From assembly GCF_900105125.1 (NCBI RefSeq), contig NZ_LT629750.1, forward strand, positions 4,429,001 to 4,493,000: DNA of 64,000 nt, read 5' to 3'. This DNA comes from Bradyrhizobium canariense. Its GTDB lineage: Bacteria; Pseudomonadota; Alphaproteobacteria; Rhizobiales; Xanthobacteraceae. Shown piece after piece: positions 52,031-61,256 of the stretch. Both the position numbers and the translations under genes were made by a program. How positions within the stretch are numbered: position 1 is the stretch's first letter; the number at the start of each line of letters is the position of its first letter. The notes under the pieces were generated by a model, which was not told the DNA's origin, did no database searches, and worked only from the letters and a program-made list of their open reading frames with translations.

Positions 52031-52857
52031 CGCGGCACCCCGACGAAACGCTCGAGCCTGCTCGTGAGGTAGGTCGTGGCCACATTGATCGCGAGATAGA
52101 GCGATGCGACCACGGTCATGATCTCGATCGGCTTCGAGGTGTAATCGCTGATACGAGCCGAGACGGTCATGAGTTCCCCGACGTTGAGCACGCCGAGCAG
52201 CGCACTGCCGTTCAGGAAGCTGACCGCGAGGTTGCCGAGCGGAGGGATCATGATCTTCAGCGCTTGCGGGAGAATGACCTCGAGCCACTTCGTTCGCGCT
52301 GGCAGCGACAGTGCCATTGCCGCGTCCCACTGGCCTCTGGGCACCGCCTGGATGCCCGCGCGCGCGACGTCTGTCAGATAGGCGCTCGACTGGAGGGTCA
52401 GCGCCAACAAGCCGCTTTCGAGGGCCGTCGTCGAGATTCCGGTCAGCACGGGAACCCCGAAATGAACCCAGAACAATTGTACAATCAGCGGCGTATTCCG
52501 CCATATCTCAATGTAGGTAATCAGGACGTAGCGAAAAAAGCCGATCGGCAGCTCGAGCAGGATCGCGAGCAAGACACCGATCACGAGTCCACACGCCAGC
52601 GCGGCCGCCGTGATTGCAACCGTCATGCCCGCTGCCGTGGCAAGGGGGCGCCAGAACTTGACTGTCACGCCGAAATCAAGCGTGCTAATCTGCGACCAGT
52701 CGATGAAGTTGCAGGCCGCTATTCCGATTGCAACGAGCAAAATGACAGAGCCGAGATCGAGCGACTGTCTCATCCGTTGCAACGCAACGCGTGCCATCTT
52801 CGGCACGACGTCAACAATCGAGGAATCGCGGTCCTCGATTGTTGGCGTGGTTTCCAT
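52027..52857 (-). CDS. Polar amino-acid ABC transporter permease (first)
   Basis: A 276-residue permease of the same family, with an N-terminal cytoplasmic extension of about 35 residues. It shows YIEIWRNTPLIVQLFWVHFG and the EAA loop RGQWDAAMALSLPARTKWLE, VILPQALKIMIPPL. It pairs with the 221-residue permease to form the heterodimeric channel. It follows the binding-protein gene by 15 bases. Confidence 0.93.
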   Translation of the reverse strand: METTPTIEDRDSSIVDVVPKMARVALQRMRQSLDLGSVILLVAIGIAACNFIDWSQISTLDFGVTVKFWRPLATAAGMTVAITAAALACGLVIGVLLAILLELPIGFFRYVLITYIEIWRNTPLIVQLFWVHFGVPVLTGISTTALESGLLALTLQSSAYLTDVARAGIQAVPRGQWDAAMALSLPARTKWLEVILPQALKIMIPPLGNLAVSFLNGSALLGVLNVGELMTVSARISDYTSKPIEIMTVVASLYLAINVATTYLTSRLERFVGVPR

Positions 52858-52872
52858 CTGGTTCCCGACAGG

Positions 52873-53655
52873 TCAGTTGAGCCAACGGCTCGTGATCTCC
52901 TGAAGCTTCTCGGAATCGCTCAGCGCCTGCAGACAGACGTTCAGGTATTGTTGTAGCTGGTATTCGCCAGCCGGCACCATGAGAGCGAACCGGGACGGGT
53001 CCAGTTGCTTGTCCTCGATCAGGCGCAGCTTCAGGTTCGGGTTCTGCTTCAGGAACATCGTGCCTCCGGTACGGCCGGCGAACGCTGCGTCGGAGCGCCC
53101 TGCGGCAACATCGAGCATATGAGCCTGCGTGGCATCGGAAGTCGTCAGTTTGATCTTGGCCTGCTTGAAGAAGCGCTTCGCAAAGACTTCCTCGGCAGTG
53201 CCCGAGCGCGTCACGATCGTTACATTCGGCTTGTCCAACTCTTCATAGTTGTGGATCGGGGAATCGACCGGGACAAAAGCGACCTTGGTGTCGGAAGCGT
53301 ATGATGTTGAAAAAAGAACCTGCTCGGCCCGAGCTGGAGTGACATAAGTTGCCGCGGCGGAAATATCGCACTTTCGCGTCAATAGAGAGGGAATAAGCGT
53401 CGAGAACGAGCTGTCGATGTTCTCGATCTTGACGGAGAGGAAAGCTGCGATCTCGTTGACGATATCGACGTTCAACCCTTCCCACTCCCCGGTTTGAGGA
53501 TTCTTGGTGTTGTAAGGCGGGTACGACGCCTGGCACACCCGGATCACGCCGTTCTTCTTGACCTGTTGCAGGAGCGTGTCTTGCTCCGCATGGCCAGGAC
53601 CAAACGACGTGATCAACATGGCACCGGCGGCGAGAGCACCCGCGAGACTGCGCAT
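52873..53655 (-). CDS. Polar amino-acid ABC transporter substrate-binding protein
   Basis: A 260-residue periplasmic binding protein of family 3 (SBP_bac_3). The signal peptide is MRSLAGALAAGAMLITSFGP ending near GHA. The family opening GVIRVCQASYPPYNTKNPQT, the central GLNVDIVNEIAAFL and the ligand region ISAAATYVTPARAEQVLFS are present. The aromatic and arginine contacts for an amino-acid ligand cannot be fixed by eye. It is the first gene of the operon. Confidence 0.93.
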   Translation of the reverse strand: MRSLAGALAAGAMLITSFGPGHAEQDTLLQQVKKNGVIRVCQASYPPYNTKNPQTGEWEGLNVDIVNEIAAFLSVKIENIDSSFSTLIPSLLTRKCDISAAATYVTPARAEQVLFSTSYASDTKVAFVPVDSPIHNYEELDKPNVTIVTRSGTAEEVFAKRFFKQAKIKLTTSDATQAHMLDVAAGRSDAAFAGRTGGTMFLKQNPNLKLRLIEDKQLDPSRFALMVPAGEYQLQQYLNVCLQALSDSEKLQEITSRWLN

Positions 53656-53838
53656 TGTCCAGTTTCCTCAGTAAACAGACACACCCGGCTAACGGCCATC
53701 GCACTGGGCTACCGGGATGTAAACAAGGGTTTTCCGTTGCCAAAAATAGAAAAAACCGAAGTGGCCGTGCAAGTCGCGAATTGCCATTTGCCGCAAACCC
53801 GACGACGGCCGAAGAACGCTGACGCCACCGATGTCGAA

Positions 53839-54339
53839 TCAATTGGGCCGGATTGCCTGCAGTCTCGCGACAAGGGCGATGACATAGGCGGTCGGGAAGA
53901 CCTGACCAACGAGAGTTGCATATAATTCGACGTTCGAACTGGCCGTGGCGGCTCGATCGGACGCAGGTGAGCCGATTTCCCCGAACTTTGCCTCCATGAG
54001 CGACTGCTGCAGGCGTTCCGCCTCCAGCTCCTGCTTCTTTACGGCCTCGCGAAGGTCCACGATCGACTCAAGTGCCAGATCGAGGGCAAATTGCTTCAAA
54101 TTGCGGCGTACGCCCCGAAGCGGCCTTACGACCTCATTCTGCCAGCCGGAGACGGAGGCAACGACACGTCCCAGTTCGTGCGGAGACAACCTTCTGTGTC
54201 GAGATGCGCACCAGAGAACGAACAGGAGGATGTTCACGTCGGACGAATGCCGATCCTGCAAATCGACGCAAATCCCGGCAACCGAGGGATCCGCATAGAA
54301 CTCCAGGGAAAATGTCCAAAACGACCCTTTTTTATCCAT
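53839..54339 (-). CDS. TIGR02444 family protein
   Basis: A 166-residue alpha-helical protein. The N-terminal part FWTFSLEFYADPSVAGICVD and VNILLFVLWCA fits TIGR02444 (DUF2390), a family of unknown function, usually about 160 residues. It starts with MDKKGS and lacks a signal peptide. It appears to be a single gene on the minus strand. Confidence 0.8.
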   Translation of the reverse strand: MDKKGSFWTFSLEFYADPSVAGICVDLQDRHSSDVNILLFVLWCASRHRRLSPHELGRVVASVSGWQNEVVRPLRGVRRNLKQFALDLALESIVDLREAVKKQELEAERLQQSLMEAKFGEIGSPASDRAATASSNVELYATLVGQVFPTAYVIALVARLQAIRPN

Positions 54340-54413
54340 CTCGCTACGGCTGCTTGCCTCCTTCAGGTTGCTTTCGTGCTCTTAATCGAGCATCAATCGC
54401 GCCGATGTCCGCA

Positions 54414-54512
54414 ACTAGAGCGTGATGACTTTTCTTCGAATCGTCATCTCACTCTCTTTTGTTTGAGCATGATCTTTTCGGAAAACTGCTGCACACTTTT
54501 CCGGATCACGCA
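54414..54512 (+). repeat. Bradyrhizobial-type palindromic intergenic element
   Basis: Two neighbouring hairpins. The first pairs GAGCGTGATGAC with GTCATCTCACTC around TTTTCTTCGAATC. The second pairs GCATGATC...GGAAAA with TTTTCC..GATCACGC around CTGCTGCACAC. I recognise this double hairpin as a common intergenic repeat of rhizobial genomes. It lies between the TIGR02444 gene and the UbiX gene and may stabilise or end the transcript of the latter. Confidence 0.75.
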
Positions 54513-55100
54513 CTATCGCTCGATGCCGGCTTCCTCGCCCCACCTGCTGACCAGTTGCGAATTCAAGCCGAACAGGTCTAGCGCCCGTCCGACGGAGTGA
54601 TTGACGATGTCATCAATACACGTCGGACGAGTATAGAAAGCCGGAACTGGCGGCATGACGATGGCCCCCATCTCCGTAACCTGCGCCATGGCTCGAAGAT
54701 GCCCCAGGTGAAGGGGCGTTTCTCGCACCATCAAAACAAGCCTGCGCCGCTCCTTCAGGACGACGTCTGCCGCTCGGCTGAGAAGGCTGGAGGTCACTCC
54801 GCTGGCAATCTCCGAAAGTGATCGAATTGAGCAAGGCGCAACAAGCATCCCGAGCGTCTTGAAGGATCCACTGGAAATCGCCGCCGCGATGTCATCGATC
54901 TTGTAGACGACGTCCGCCAATGCTGTGAGTTCGGAAAACTTCAGCCCGAGCTCGTGTGCGGCGGTGATCTGCCCCGATCGCGAAATTAAGAGATGCGTCT
55001 CGACATTCTCGCTCCGCAAGGCATTGAGCGCCGCCAGGCCATAGGCCGCGCCAGAAGCTCCCGTAATACCGACGATCAATCGCTGCCTTGCCGTTGCCAT
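54513..55100 (-). CDS. ubiX: Flavin prenyltransferase (UbiX/Pad1 family)
   Basis: A 195-residue flavoprotein with the UbiX signature VGITGASGAAYGLAALNAL at the start and the conserved central part MLVAPCSIRSLSEIASGVTS, followed by ERRRLVLMVRETPLHLGHLR. It makes prenylated FMN, the cofactor of UbiD decarboxylases. The ATG at 55098-55100 is preferred over one 42 bases earlier. It lies 54 bases after the UbiD-family gene, so it probably serves that enzyme rather than ubiquinone synthesis. Confidence 0.93.
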   Translation of the reverse strand: MATARQRLIVGITGASGAAYGLAALNALRSENVETHLLISRSGQITAAHELGLKFSELTALADVVYKIDDIAAAISSGSFKTLGMLVAPCSIRSLSEIASGVTSSLLSRAADVVLKERRRLVLMVRETPLHLGHLRAMAQVTEMGAIVMPPVPAFYTRPTCIDDIVNHSVGRALDLFGLNSQLVSRWGEEAGIER

Positions 55101-55154
55101 CCAAGCCGCCAGATAGGTGTCCGCGGGCCGGTCGCCTTGCAACCGGAACCGTCT

Positions 55155-56519
55155 CTAGATGCGGGTCATCAGCTCGCGCGCGCGAGCTACCGCTTGCGCA
55201 GGGAATGTATGTCGCTGAGGGAAATGTCCCGCAGGTCTGGTCGCATCCACGATCATCTTTGCAGTCAAGCCGCCGCGATTGGAGGGATCCAGAATCGCGC
55301 CCATCGCATTCCGGATCACGCTGATATCGTCATCCGCCTGCATTCTCGTGCACATGGCCCACAGCACGTCGCTGTCATCGAGAACCTCCACGTCGTCATC
55401 GACGACGACCACCATCTTGAGGCTCAGATCGTCACCCAGCGCGACAGCAGCCGCATTCTTCGCCTGTCCAGGCGCGGGATTCTTCATCGCGATATAAGCG
55501 TGCATGCGGCAGGTGCCCGATTTGGGATAAGCGACCTTCGTCACGTTCTGGTAGTGCTGCCGAAGCGTACGGAGCAGGCGCGCCTCCTGCGGCACCGCGA
55601 GCAGGAGCGTGTGCTCCTCTGAAATACCGGGCACGATGTCATGATAAATCGCATCTCGCCGATGGGTGATCGCCGTCACCTCGATGACGTGCTGGGTAGA
55701 TCGCTCCGAGGCATATCCTGTAAACTCCGCGAACGGTCCTTCGGGCTCTCGGAGTTTGGGCAGGATATGCCCCTCGATGACGATCTCTGCATGCGCGGGC
55801 GCTTCCAGCGGAACCGTCAGCGCCGGGACCATGTCCAGGCCCCTCCCCATCAGCCCCCCGATTACCGCGTATTCATCGACATTGATGGGGCCCTTCCAGA
55901 GACCGCCGAAGGTGAAGAGGGGATGAGCTCCAATGACGATCAAGATGGGTGTCGGCTGGTCCTTCGCGTCGTTACGTTCGACATAGTTCCAAAGATGTCG
56001 CCGACTGTGCAGGCTGGTGCCCAGACGCCGGGGGCCTTTGACCTGCATGCGATGGAAACTGGCATTGCGAACTCCGCTATCCGGATCTTTGGCAATAACG
56101 ATCGCATTCGTGATGTAGCGGCCGGCATCCTCTGCGAAATGCACCATGATGGGCAGTTTACCGAGGTCGGCGGCATCGTTCCTGTGAACGACTTCCTGGA
56201 CGGCTCCGGTCTTGGACAAGACGGGCTCGATCACCTGATCGCTGCGCCGAGCCAGATCCTCGATCAAAACCTCCTCTCCAATGCCAAGTGCGGCAGCAAA
56301 ATTCCTGCGCGACGCAAACAGGTTCGCAAGAACCGGAAACGAGCTGCCCTGAACATTATCAAACAAAAGGACGGGTGATCGCTTGCGGCGATCCATTTCC
56401 ATGGCGAGAGCGCTGATCTCATAGTCCAACGCAACAGGCTCTCTTATCCGCAAGAACTCGGTCGGATTGTTCTTCTCAAGTTCCGCGAGGAACGTTCTGA
56501 GAGACATTTCTCCACCCAT
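55155..56519 (-). CDS. UbiD family (de)carboxylase
   Basis: A 454-residue prenyl-FMN-dependent decarboxylase. The family segments are DYEISALAMEMDRRKRSPVL near the start, RMQVKGPRRLGTSLHSRRHL (metal and cofactor site), EGPFAEFTGYASERSTQHVI (conserved glutamate) and IYHDIVPGISEEHTLLL. Members decarboxylate phenolic, cinnamic or heteroaromatic acids, or carboxylate phenols. The ATG at 56517-56519 follows GAAGGAGG; another ATG 15 bases on is possible. Context with its own UbiX and catabolic genes suggests a dedicated catabolic step. Confidence 0.92.
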   Translation of the reverse strand: MGGEMSLRTFLAELEKNNPTEFLRIREPVALDYEISALAMEMDRRKRSPVLLFDNVQGSSFPVLANLFASRRNFAAALGIGEEVLIEDLARRSDQVIEPVLSKTGAVQEVVHRNDAADLGKLPIMVHFAEDAGRYITNAIVIAKDPDSGVRNASFHRMQVKGPRRLGTSLHSRRHLWNYVERNDAKDQPTPILIVIGAHPLFTFGGLWKGPINVDEYAVIGGLMGRGLDMVPALTVPLEAPAHAEIVIEGHILPKLREPEGPFAEFTGYASERSTQHVIEVTAITHRRDAIYHDIVPGISEEHTLLLAVPQEARLLRTLRQHYQNVTKVAYPKSGTCRMHAYIAMKNPAPGQAKNAAAVALGDDLSLKMVVVVDDDVEVLDDSDVLWAMCTRMQADDDISVIRNAMGAILDPSNRGGLTAKMIVDATRPAGHFPQRHTFPAQAVARARELMTRI

Positions 56520-56612
56520 GGCGGCTTGACCTCCTTCACTCGGCTTTGGCGTTCCTACATTCATCGCATCTCAATCCGGCCGTCCATTCATGAAGCGCCT
56601 GTCCGATTGCAT

Positions 56613-57758
56613 TCAGCGGCACTCATCGAGCAACCGATCCATCATGCGATCGCAGGCCTCGATCTGACTCAGCGCGACGAACTCATCCGGCTTGTGTCCC
56701 TGATCCATCGAGCCAGGACCGCACACGACTGCCGGTACGCCAAGCCGGCTTGAGAATAATCCTGCTTCCGTCCCAAACGCGACGTTGAAAGGATTCGGAT
56801 GGTCGACGATTCTCCTGGCAAAACGCACCACTTCCGAATCCAATGGCGTCGTCAATCCGGGGTATTCGTTCATGACATCGACGCGAATGTCGGCCTGAGG
56901 AAAAACGGACCTTCGCTTCATGGCGATCCGCGTGGCTCCCTCCACGAGACGATCAAGGATTGCCGTCCCATCGTCTCGGCCGATGTTGCGGATCTCGAAG
57001 TCCACCGTGCACTTGCCCGGGACAATGTTCAGAGCCGTGCCACCTTCAATTTGACCCACGTGCAAGGTGGTATAGGGCACGTCGTAGCTTTCGTCCCACG
57101 AGCCCGCTTCGACGATCTCTTTCTGACTCTGCCGAATGAATCCCACGAAGTCACAAGCGAGATGAATGGCGTTGAGGGCTTTTGGGGCAAGCGCGGAATG
57201 GCCTTCGACGCCACAACAGGTCGCCCGGGCAGCAATCTTGCCCTTGTGCCCGGTCGCAAGGCGCATCAGCGTCGGCTCGCCGACGATGACAAAGCGCGGC
57301 TTGACGGGGCGCTTTTCCAACTCGTCAATCAGGGAGCGTACACCGATGCAACCGACCTCCTCATCATGGCTGAAAGCAAGATGGATAGGCTTGCTCAGCG
57401 TCGTGCCGGCCATCCGGCCCACAAGAGAGAGAACGCACGCGAGAAAGCCCTTCATATCCGCCGTCCCGCGTCCATAGATACGTCCGCTCAACAGCTGCAT
57501 TCGAAACGGATCGATGGACCAGTTCTGGTCGTCCACGGGGACGACATCGGTATGGCCGGACAGCATCACTCCGGGAACGTTCTTCGAGCCCACCGTGGCG
57601 AAAAGATTCGCCTTCCGGCCATCGGCTGTGCAAATCAGCTCGGCTTCGATGTTCCGCTCGGCCAGGAAAGAGCGGATGAACTCGATGAGATCGCGGTTCG
57701 AATCGCGGCTCACCGTCGGAAAGGCAACGAGCTTGTCGAGAATTTCAAGCGTGGTCAT
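56613..57758 (-). CDS. M20 family acylase, acetylornithine deacetylase (ArgE)-like
   Basis: A 381-residue M20 metallopeptidase. The first zinc motif is MLSGHTDVVPVD, the next GRGTADMKGFLA, then FSHDEEVGCIGVRSL with the catalytic Glu pair, and AGLFSSRLGVPAVVCGPGSM near the end. It would remove an acyl group from an N-acyl amino acid. ArgE-type enzymes outside arginine operons often act on other N-acyl substrates; the context is catabolic. Start at the second in-frame ATG (57758). Confidence 0.92.
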   Translation of the reverse strand: MTTLEILDKLVAFPTVSRDSNRDLIEFIRSFLAERNIEAELICTADGRKANLFATVGSKNVPGVMLSGHTDVVPVDDQNWSIDPFRMQLLSGRIYGRGTADMKGFLACVLSLVGRMAGTTLSKPIHLAFSHDEEVGCIGVRSLIDELEKRPVKPRFVIVGEPTLMRLATGHKGKIAARATCCGVEGHSALAPKALNAIHLACDFVGFIRQSQKEIVEAGSWDESYDVPYTTLHVGQIEGGTALNIVPGKCTVDFEIRNIGRDDGTAILDRLVEGATRIAMKRRSVFPQADIRVDVMNEYPGLTTPLDSEVVRFARRIVDHPNPFNVAFGTEAGLFSSRLGVPAVVCGPGSMDQGHKPDEFVALSQIEACDRMMDRLLDECR

Positions 57759-57793
57759 TGGCGCAAGCATTGCTCGTACTCATCGACGAAATG

Positions 57794-59110
57794 TCAGCCC
57801 CTCGCTTTGTCGGCGCGAAGCGACGCCTGTTCCGCAGCCGCCGTTATTTCAACGTTTGTTCGCTGAGCATGATACTCCATGTATCTGCGCCGGGTGGCAA
57901 TGCGGTCCGCGAGATGCTTGGCATCGTGCCAGACCCCCCAAATGAAGGCCGACCCTCGTCGCGACTGCCATGGAAGGCCAAGGAAATAGATTCCGGGCTC
58001 GGAAGACACGCCCCGTTGATGCCTCGGACGACCTTCCTCGTCGAAGGCGTCTACTTTCAGCCAGCTATAGTCCGACGTAAAACCGGTTGCCCAGATTATC
58101 GACGTGATTCCGGCCTCGGCCAGGTTCAGCTCCAAGATCGGACTGGTCATGCACGCCGGATCAGGTTTGAGTTTTCTGGCCTCCGGCTCTGCTGGAAGGT
58201 CAAGGCCATTGCGGACTACATAAGCGTCTGCCTCGTCCAGCAGCGCGAGATAGTTGGCATCTCCGTGCGCAATGTTGTCCGACAGATCCGCCGCGAAGGT
58301 CAACGTGCCATTGTTGAATGATTGCGCCATGCCCAGCAGTATCGCTCCCTGCGCGGCAAGAACCCGAAAGTCGACCGTATGCCCGCCTCCGGCGCCGCTC
58401 ACGGCAATGGTGATATGACTTGTGCCAGCCGGCCGCGTTTCGGCATCCCACTTGCCGAGAACGCCGAGCCACCAGCAGTAGTCGCGCTCGCGATAGGCCC
58501 GGGGAGGACGTTCGTGCGGGCCGACCGACAGATAGACGCGCTTTCCCGCTGCCAGCAGCTCTTCGGCGATCTGCACCCCCGAAGAGCCCGCGCCGATAAC
58601 CAGAGCCGCACCCTTAGGCAATTGATCGGGCCTGCGATAGGCCGTTGAATGAATTTGCAGAAGGCTCACGTCCCCGGGGATGAGATTCGGAACGAGGGGA
58701 CGCTGGAAAGCGCCGGTCGCGGCAACGACACTGTCGGCTTCGATCGGGCCTTGCGAGGTTTCGACCAGGAAACCGAGTCTGTGTTCGAGCTTCCGAACGC
58801 TCTTTACCTCAACACCGCAGCGAATAGGCGCCGCTATCCTTTTTGCATAGGCAACAAAATATTCCTCAACCTGCTCCTTGGTCGGAAACCCGTCAGGATC
58901 GACATTCGGAAATTCCATGCCGGGAAATCGATCATGCCAGGCCGGACCATTGGCCGCCAGCGAGTCCCATCTCTCGGAGCGCCAGCGTTCCGCGATGCGG
59001 TGCCGCTCCAACACGACATGAGGCACGCCGCATGCGGTCAGATGCTCGCTCATGGCCACCCCGGCTTGGCCAGCGCCGACAACGACTGTATGCACTTTCT
59101 CGATTGACAT
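57794..59110 (-). CDS. Flavin-containing monooxygenase-like protein (CzcO/BVMO type)
   Basis: A 438-residue FAD- and NAD(P)H-binding protein with two Rossmann motifs: VVVGAGQAGVAMSEHL at residue 9 for FAD and ALVIGAGSSGVQIAEEL near 165 for NADPH. The FMO-like segment WATGFTSDYSW near 355 is also present. Members hydroxylate N or S atoms or carry out Baeyer-Villiger oxidation. It starts 35 bases after the ArgE-like gene's upstream boundary on the same strand, so it is read before that gene in the same transcript. Confidence 0.9.
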   Translation of the reverse strand: MSIEKVHTVVVGAGQAGVAMSEHLTACGVPHVVLERHRIAERWRSERWDSLAANGPAWHDRFPGMEFPNVDPDGFPTKEQVEEYFVAYAKRIAAPIRCGVEVKSVRKLEHRLGFLVETSQGPIEADSVVAATGAFQRPLVPNLIPGDVSLLQIHSTAYRRPDQLPKGAALVIGAGSSGVQIAEELLAAGKRVYLSVGPHERPPRAYRERDYCWWLGVLGKWDAETRPAGTSHITIAVSGAGGGHTVDFRVLAAQGAILLGMAQSFNNGTLTFAADLSDNIAHGDANYLALLDEADAYVVRNGLDLPAEPEARKLKPDPACMTSPILELNLAEAGITSIIWATGFTSDYSWLKVDAFDEEGRPRHQRGVSSEPGIYFLGLPWQSRRGSAFIWGVWHDAKHLADRIATRRRYMEYHAQRTNVEITAAAEQASLRADKARG

Positions 59111-59287
59111 TTCCGGACCCTTCTTCCTCCTCCGAGACCTCCAGAAAGGTCCGATGGTCAGCTTATTAGAGCTGTCAGGTCGGGAAAATTATGTTTTCAG
59201 GTGGCAATGCTTAGCTTGCCCCTAATGCTCGGCGGCGGGCGCGCCGGCCGGCCCTTTCGCCGTTGATCGGCATTGTCGTCAGATAAC

Positions 59288-59440
59288 CTATGCCGGATCG
59301 TTTGGCCCGGAGCCCTTGTTCTGGCGCTTCCTGCCAGCCCACAGCAAGCCAATGAGTCTGCGCAATCGACCACTCCATGCCTTGAGGCGGAACGATTGGA
59401 GATCATCATAGAGTTCCGGTGGTAGATGAATCTGGTCCAT
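59288..59440 (-). CDS. Small basic protein (50 residues), hypothetical
   Basis: From an ATG at 59438-59440, preceded by GGGAGAAGACAGG, a 50-residue frame runs to a TAG. It starts MDQIHLPPELYDDLQSFRLK, followed by a basic amphipathic stretch (RLRRLIGLLWAGRKRQNKG). Its composition resembles small regulatory proteins such as the DUF1127 group, but I cannot place it. It lies in the 419-base gap between the ThDP enzyme and the flavin monooxygenase, on the same strand as both. Nothing else is visible in that gap. Confidence 0.4.
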   Translation of the reverse strand: MDQIHLPPELYDDLQSFRLKAWSGRLRRLIGLLWAGRKRQNKGSGPNDPA

Positions 59441-59529
59441 CCTGTCTTCTCCCAATCGCGTTCGTATTCTGCCGCTCGATGAGGACTAGGGGGAAATCGT
59501 TTCGTATGGATCGCTTGCCATGATCGTCC

Positions 59530-61224
59530 TCAACTGCCGCAGATGACGTTCAAAAGCGCCTGGCGGCGCTCGTTCCGCACGATCTCGAGGGCGCGATCAA
59601 TCGCGGCCGGCAGCTCCGCCGGATCTTCCACCCGCTCACCATAGCCCCCGGCCGCCTCGCAGATGCGTTCGAATGCCGGCAAATCGTCCAGGCGGGTGAA
59701 CGGAGCCTCATTGCCGCGCGCTGCGAGTCCTTGCGGATACATCTGCAAAGTGGAGCGTCGTACAGCGTTCCACATGCTGTTGTTCATGATCACAAACAGG
59801 ATCGGCAATCCATGCAGCGCCGCGGCGTGATGGACCGCGACGGGATTGCTGAAAAGATACGCGCCGTCGCCGCTGACGGATATCACCTGCCGTTCTTGAG
59901 CCGCAAGCTTCGCTCCGAGCGCCGCGCCCGGTCCCCAACCGAGCCCCGACGCGGAGCTCGAGCCGAAGTAGCTGTCGGGAAACTCGAAGCCGCAATGGTC
60001 GAGCTGCAGGGTGTATTCGTTGACGACGATCGCATCCGGTCGCTTGGCTGCGCCCAGGCAGTGGCTGACCCAGGCGGCATGCATCGGCACTTCACGTGCG
60101 CTCCGCTCAAGCTGGGCCCGCCGCTCTTCGGAAAGCTTTGCGTGCTCGCCGGATATCCAGTTGCGCCTCGCGTCGATCGATCCGCCGTCCCCTCTCGCAT
60201 CGAGCGCTCCCGCAAGCGCGGCAAGGATGGCGGGGCATCCGCCCGCGATCCCGATGTCGCTGGGAAAGCCCCGGATCGGGATGTGAGTATGCAGCGGGTC
60301 GAAACCGCACTGTATCACCCGACAATCCGGCCGCGGCCGCGCCTGCATCGGCAGCCATGGCACATCGCTTTCCAGTACCAGGATGACGTCCGCCTCCGCC
60401 ACATGGCGGTGCGGATCGTAGCCGAGATTCATCGGATGGGACGACGGGAGCGCGAGATAGCGCGGCTTGTGCTGTGTCACCGGGATGGCGAAGCGCTGAG
60501 CGAATGCGGCAAGCGCCGCAAACGTTGCAGCATCACGCCCGGCGTTGGCGCTGATGATCAGCGGCCGCTTGGCCCCTGCGAGCAGATCGGCGGCATTGGC
60601 GACCGCTTCGGGGTCCGGCGCGGCGGGAGCCGCGGCGCGAAGACGCGGCTGCCGCGACTGCAACGGTGCGGCGGACTCTGCCAACACCTCCCGAGGCAGC
60701 GAGAGATAGACCGGCCCACGCGGCTCGCTGGCGGCAATCGCAAGCGCTCGATCAACGACGGTTTCGAGCTGGCTCGCATTGCGCAACTCGTATTCCCACT
60801 TCACGATCTCGCGCAGCATTCCCGCCTGGTCATACATTTCCTGCGCCCAGTGAATGTAGCCGTCGCGCGATCCATGCTGACCAAACTCCGTGATGGGCGA
60901 TCGCCCGGCGGTCAGCAGCATGCCCACGTTCTCCCGTGCGACGTTCATGGCGGCGCATACCATGTTCGCGGTCCCGACGCTGACATGGACCATGACCGCC
61001 GGGATCCGGCGCGACACCATCGCGTAGCCATGCGCCATCGATACCGCCAGGTTTTCGTGCGTGGCGAGCAGCGGTTGCGGCACAGCGGCGCCGGATTTTG
61101 CTGCTTCGGCATATGCCTCCACAATCGGAGCGAAATCCGTGCCGGGATTGCCAAACAGGTATGGCACGCCGCGTTCCGCAAGCAACGCGAGATACGCCGT
61201 AGCGACGCTGGGTTTCGTGGTCAT
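59530..61224 (-). CDS. Thiamine-diphosphate-dependent enzyme (acetolactate synthase/benzoylformate decarboxylase-like)
   Basis: A 564-residue ThDP enzyme. The activating glutamate is in LLATHENLAVSMAHGYAMVS, the middle domain shows AKRPLIISANAGRDAATFAA, and the ThDP/metal motif starts at SGDGAYLFSNPVAVHHAA and ends at IMNNSMW. The sequence is of the type usually annotated as benzoylformate or 2-oxo-acid decarboxylase. I chose the ATG at 61222-61224, after CAGGTG; the 36 residues before it are not family-like. It lies 32 bases after the ornithine cyclodeaminase-like gene. Confidence 0.92.
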   Translation of the reverse strand: MTTKPSVATAYLALLAERGVPYLFGNPGTDFAPIVEAYAEAAKSGAAVPQPLLATHENLAVSMAHGYAMVSRRIPAVMVHVSVGTANMVCAAMNVARENVGMLLTAGRSPITEFGQHGSRDGYIHWAQEMYDQAGMLREIVKWEYELRNASQLETVVDRALAIAASEPRGPVYLSLPREVLAESAAPLQSRQPRLRAAAPAAPDPEAVANAADLLAGAKRPLIISANAGRDAATFAALAAFAQRFAIPVTQHKPRYLALPSSHPMNLGYDPHRHVAEADVILVLESDVPWLPMQARPRPDCRVIQCGFDPLHTHIPIRGFPSDIGIAGGCPAILAALAGALDARGDGGSIDARRNWISGEHAKLSEERRAQLERSAREVPMHAAWVSHCLGAAKRPDAIVVNEYTLQLDHCGFEFPDSYFGSSSASGLGWGPGAALGAKLAAQERQVISVSGDGAYLFSNPVAVHHAAALHGLPILFVIMNNSMWNAVRRSTLQMYPQGLAARGNEAPFTRLDDLPAFERICEAAGGYGERVEDPAELPAAIDRALEIVRNERRQALLNVICGS

Positions 61225-61256
61225 GGTTGCTGCACCTGATATCCCCGAGCCGAGCC

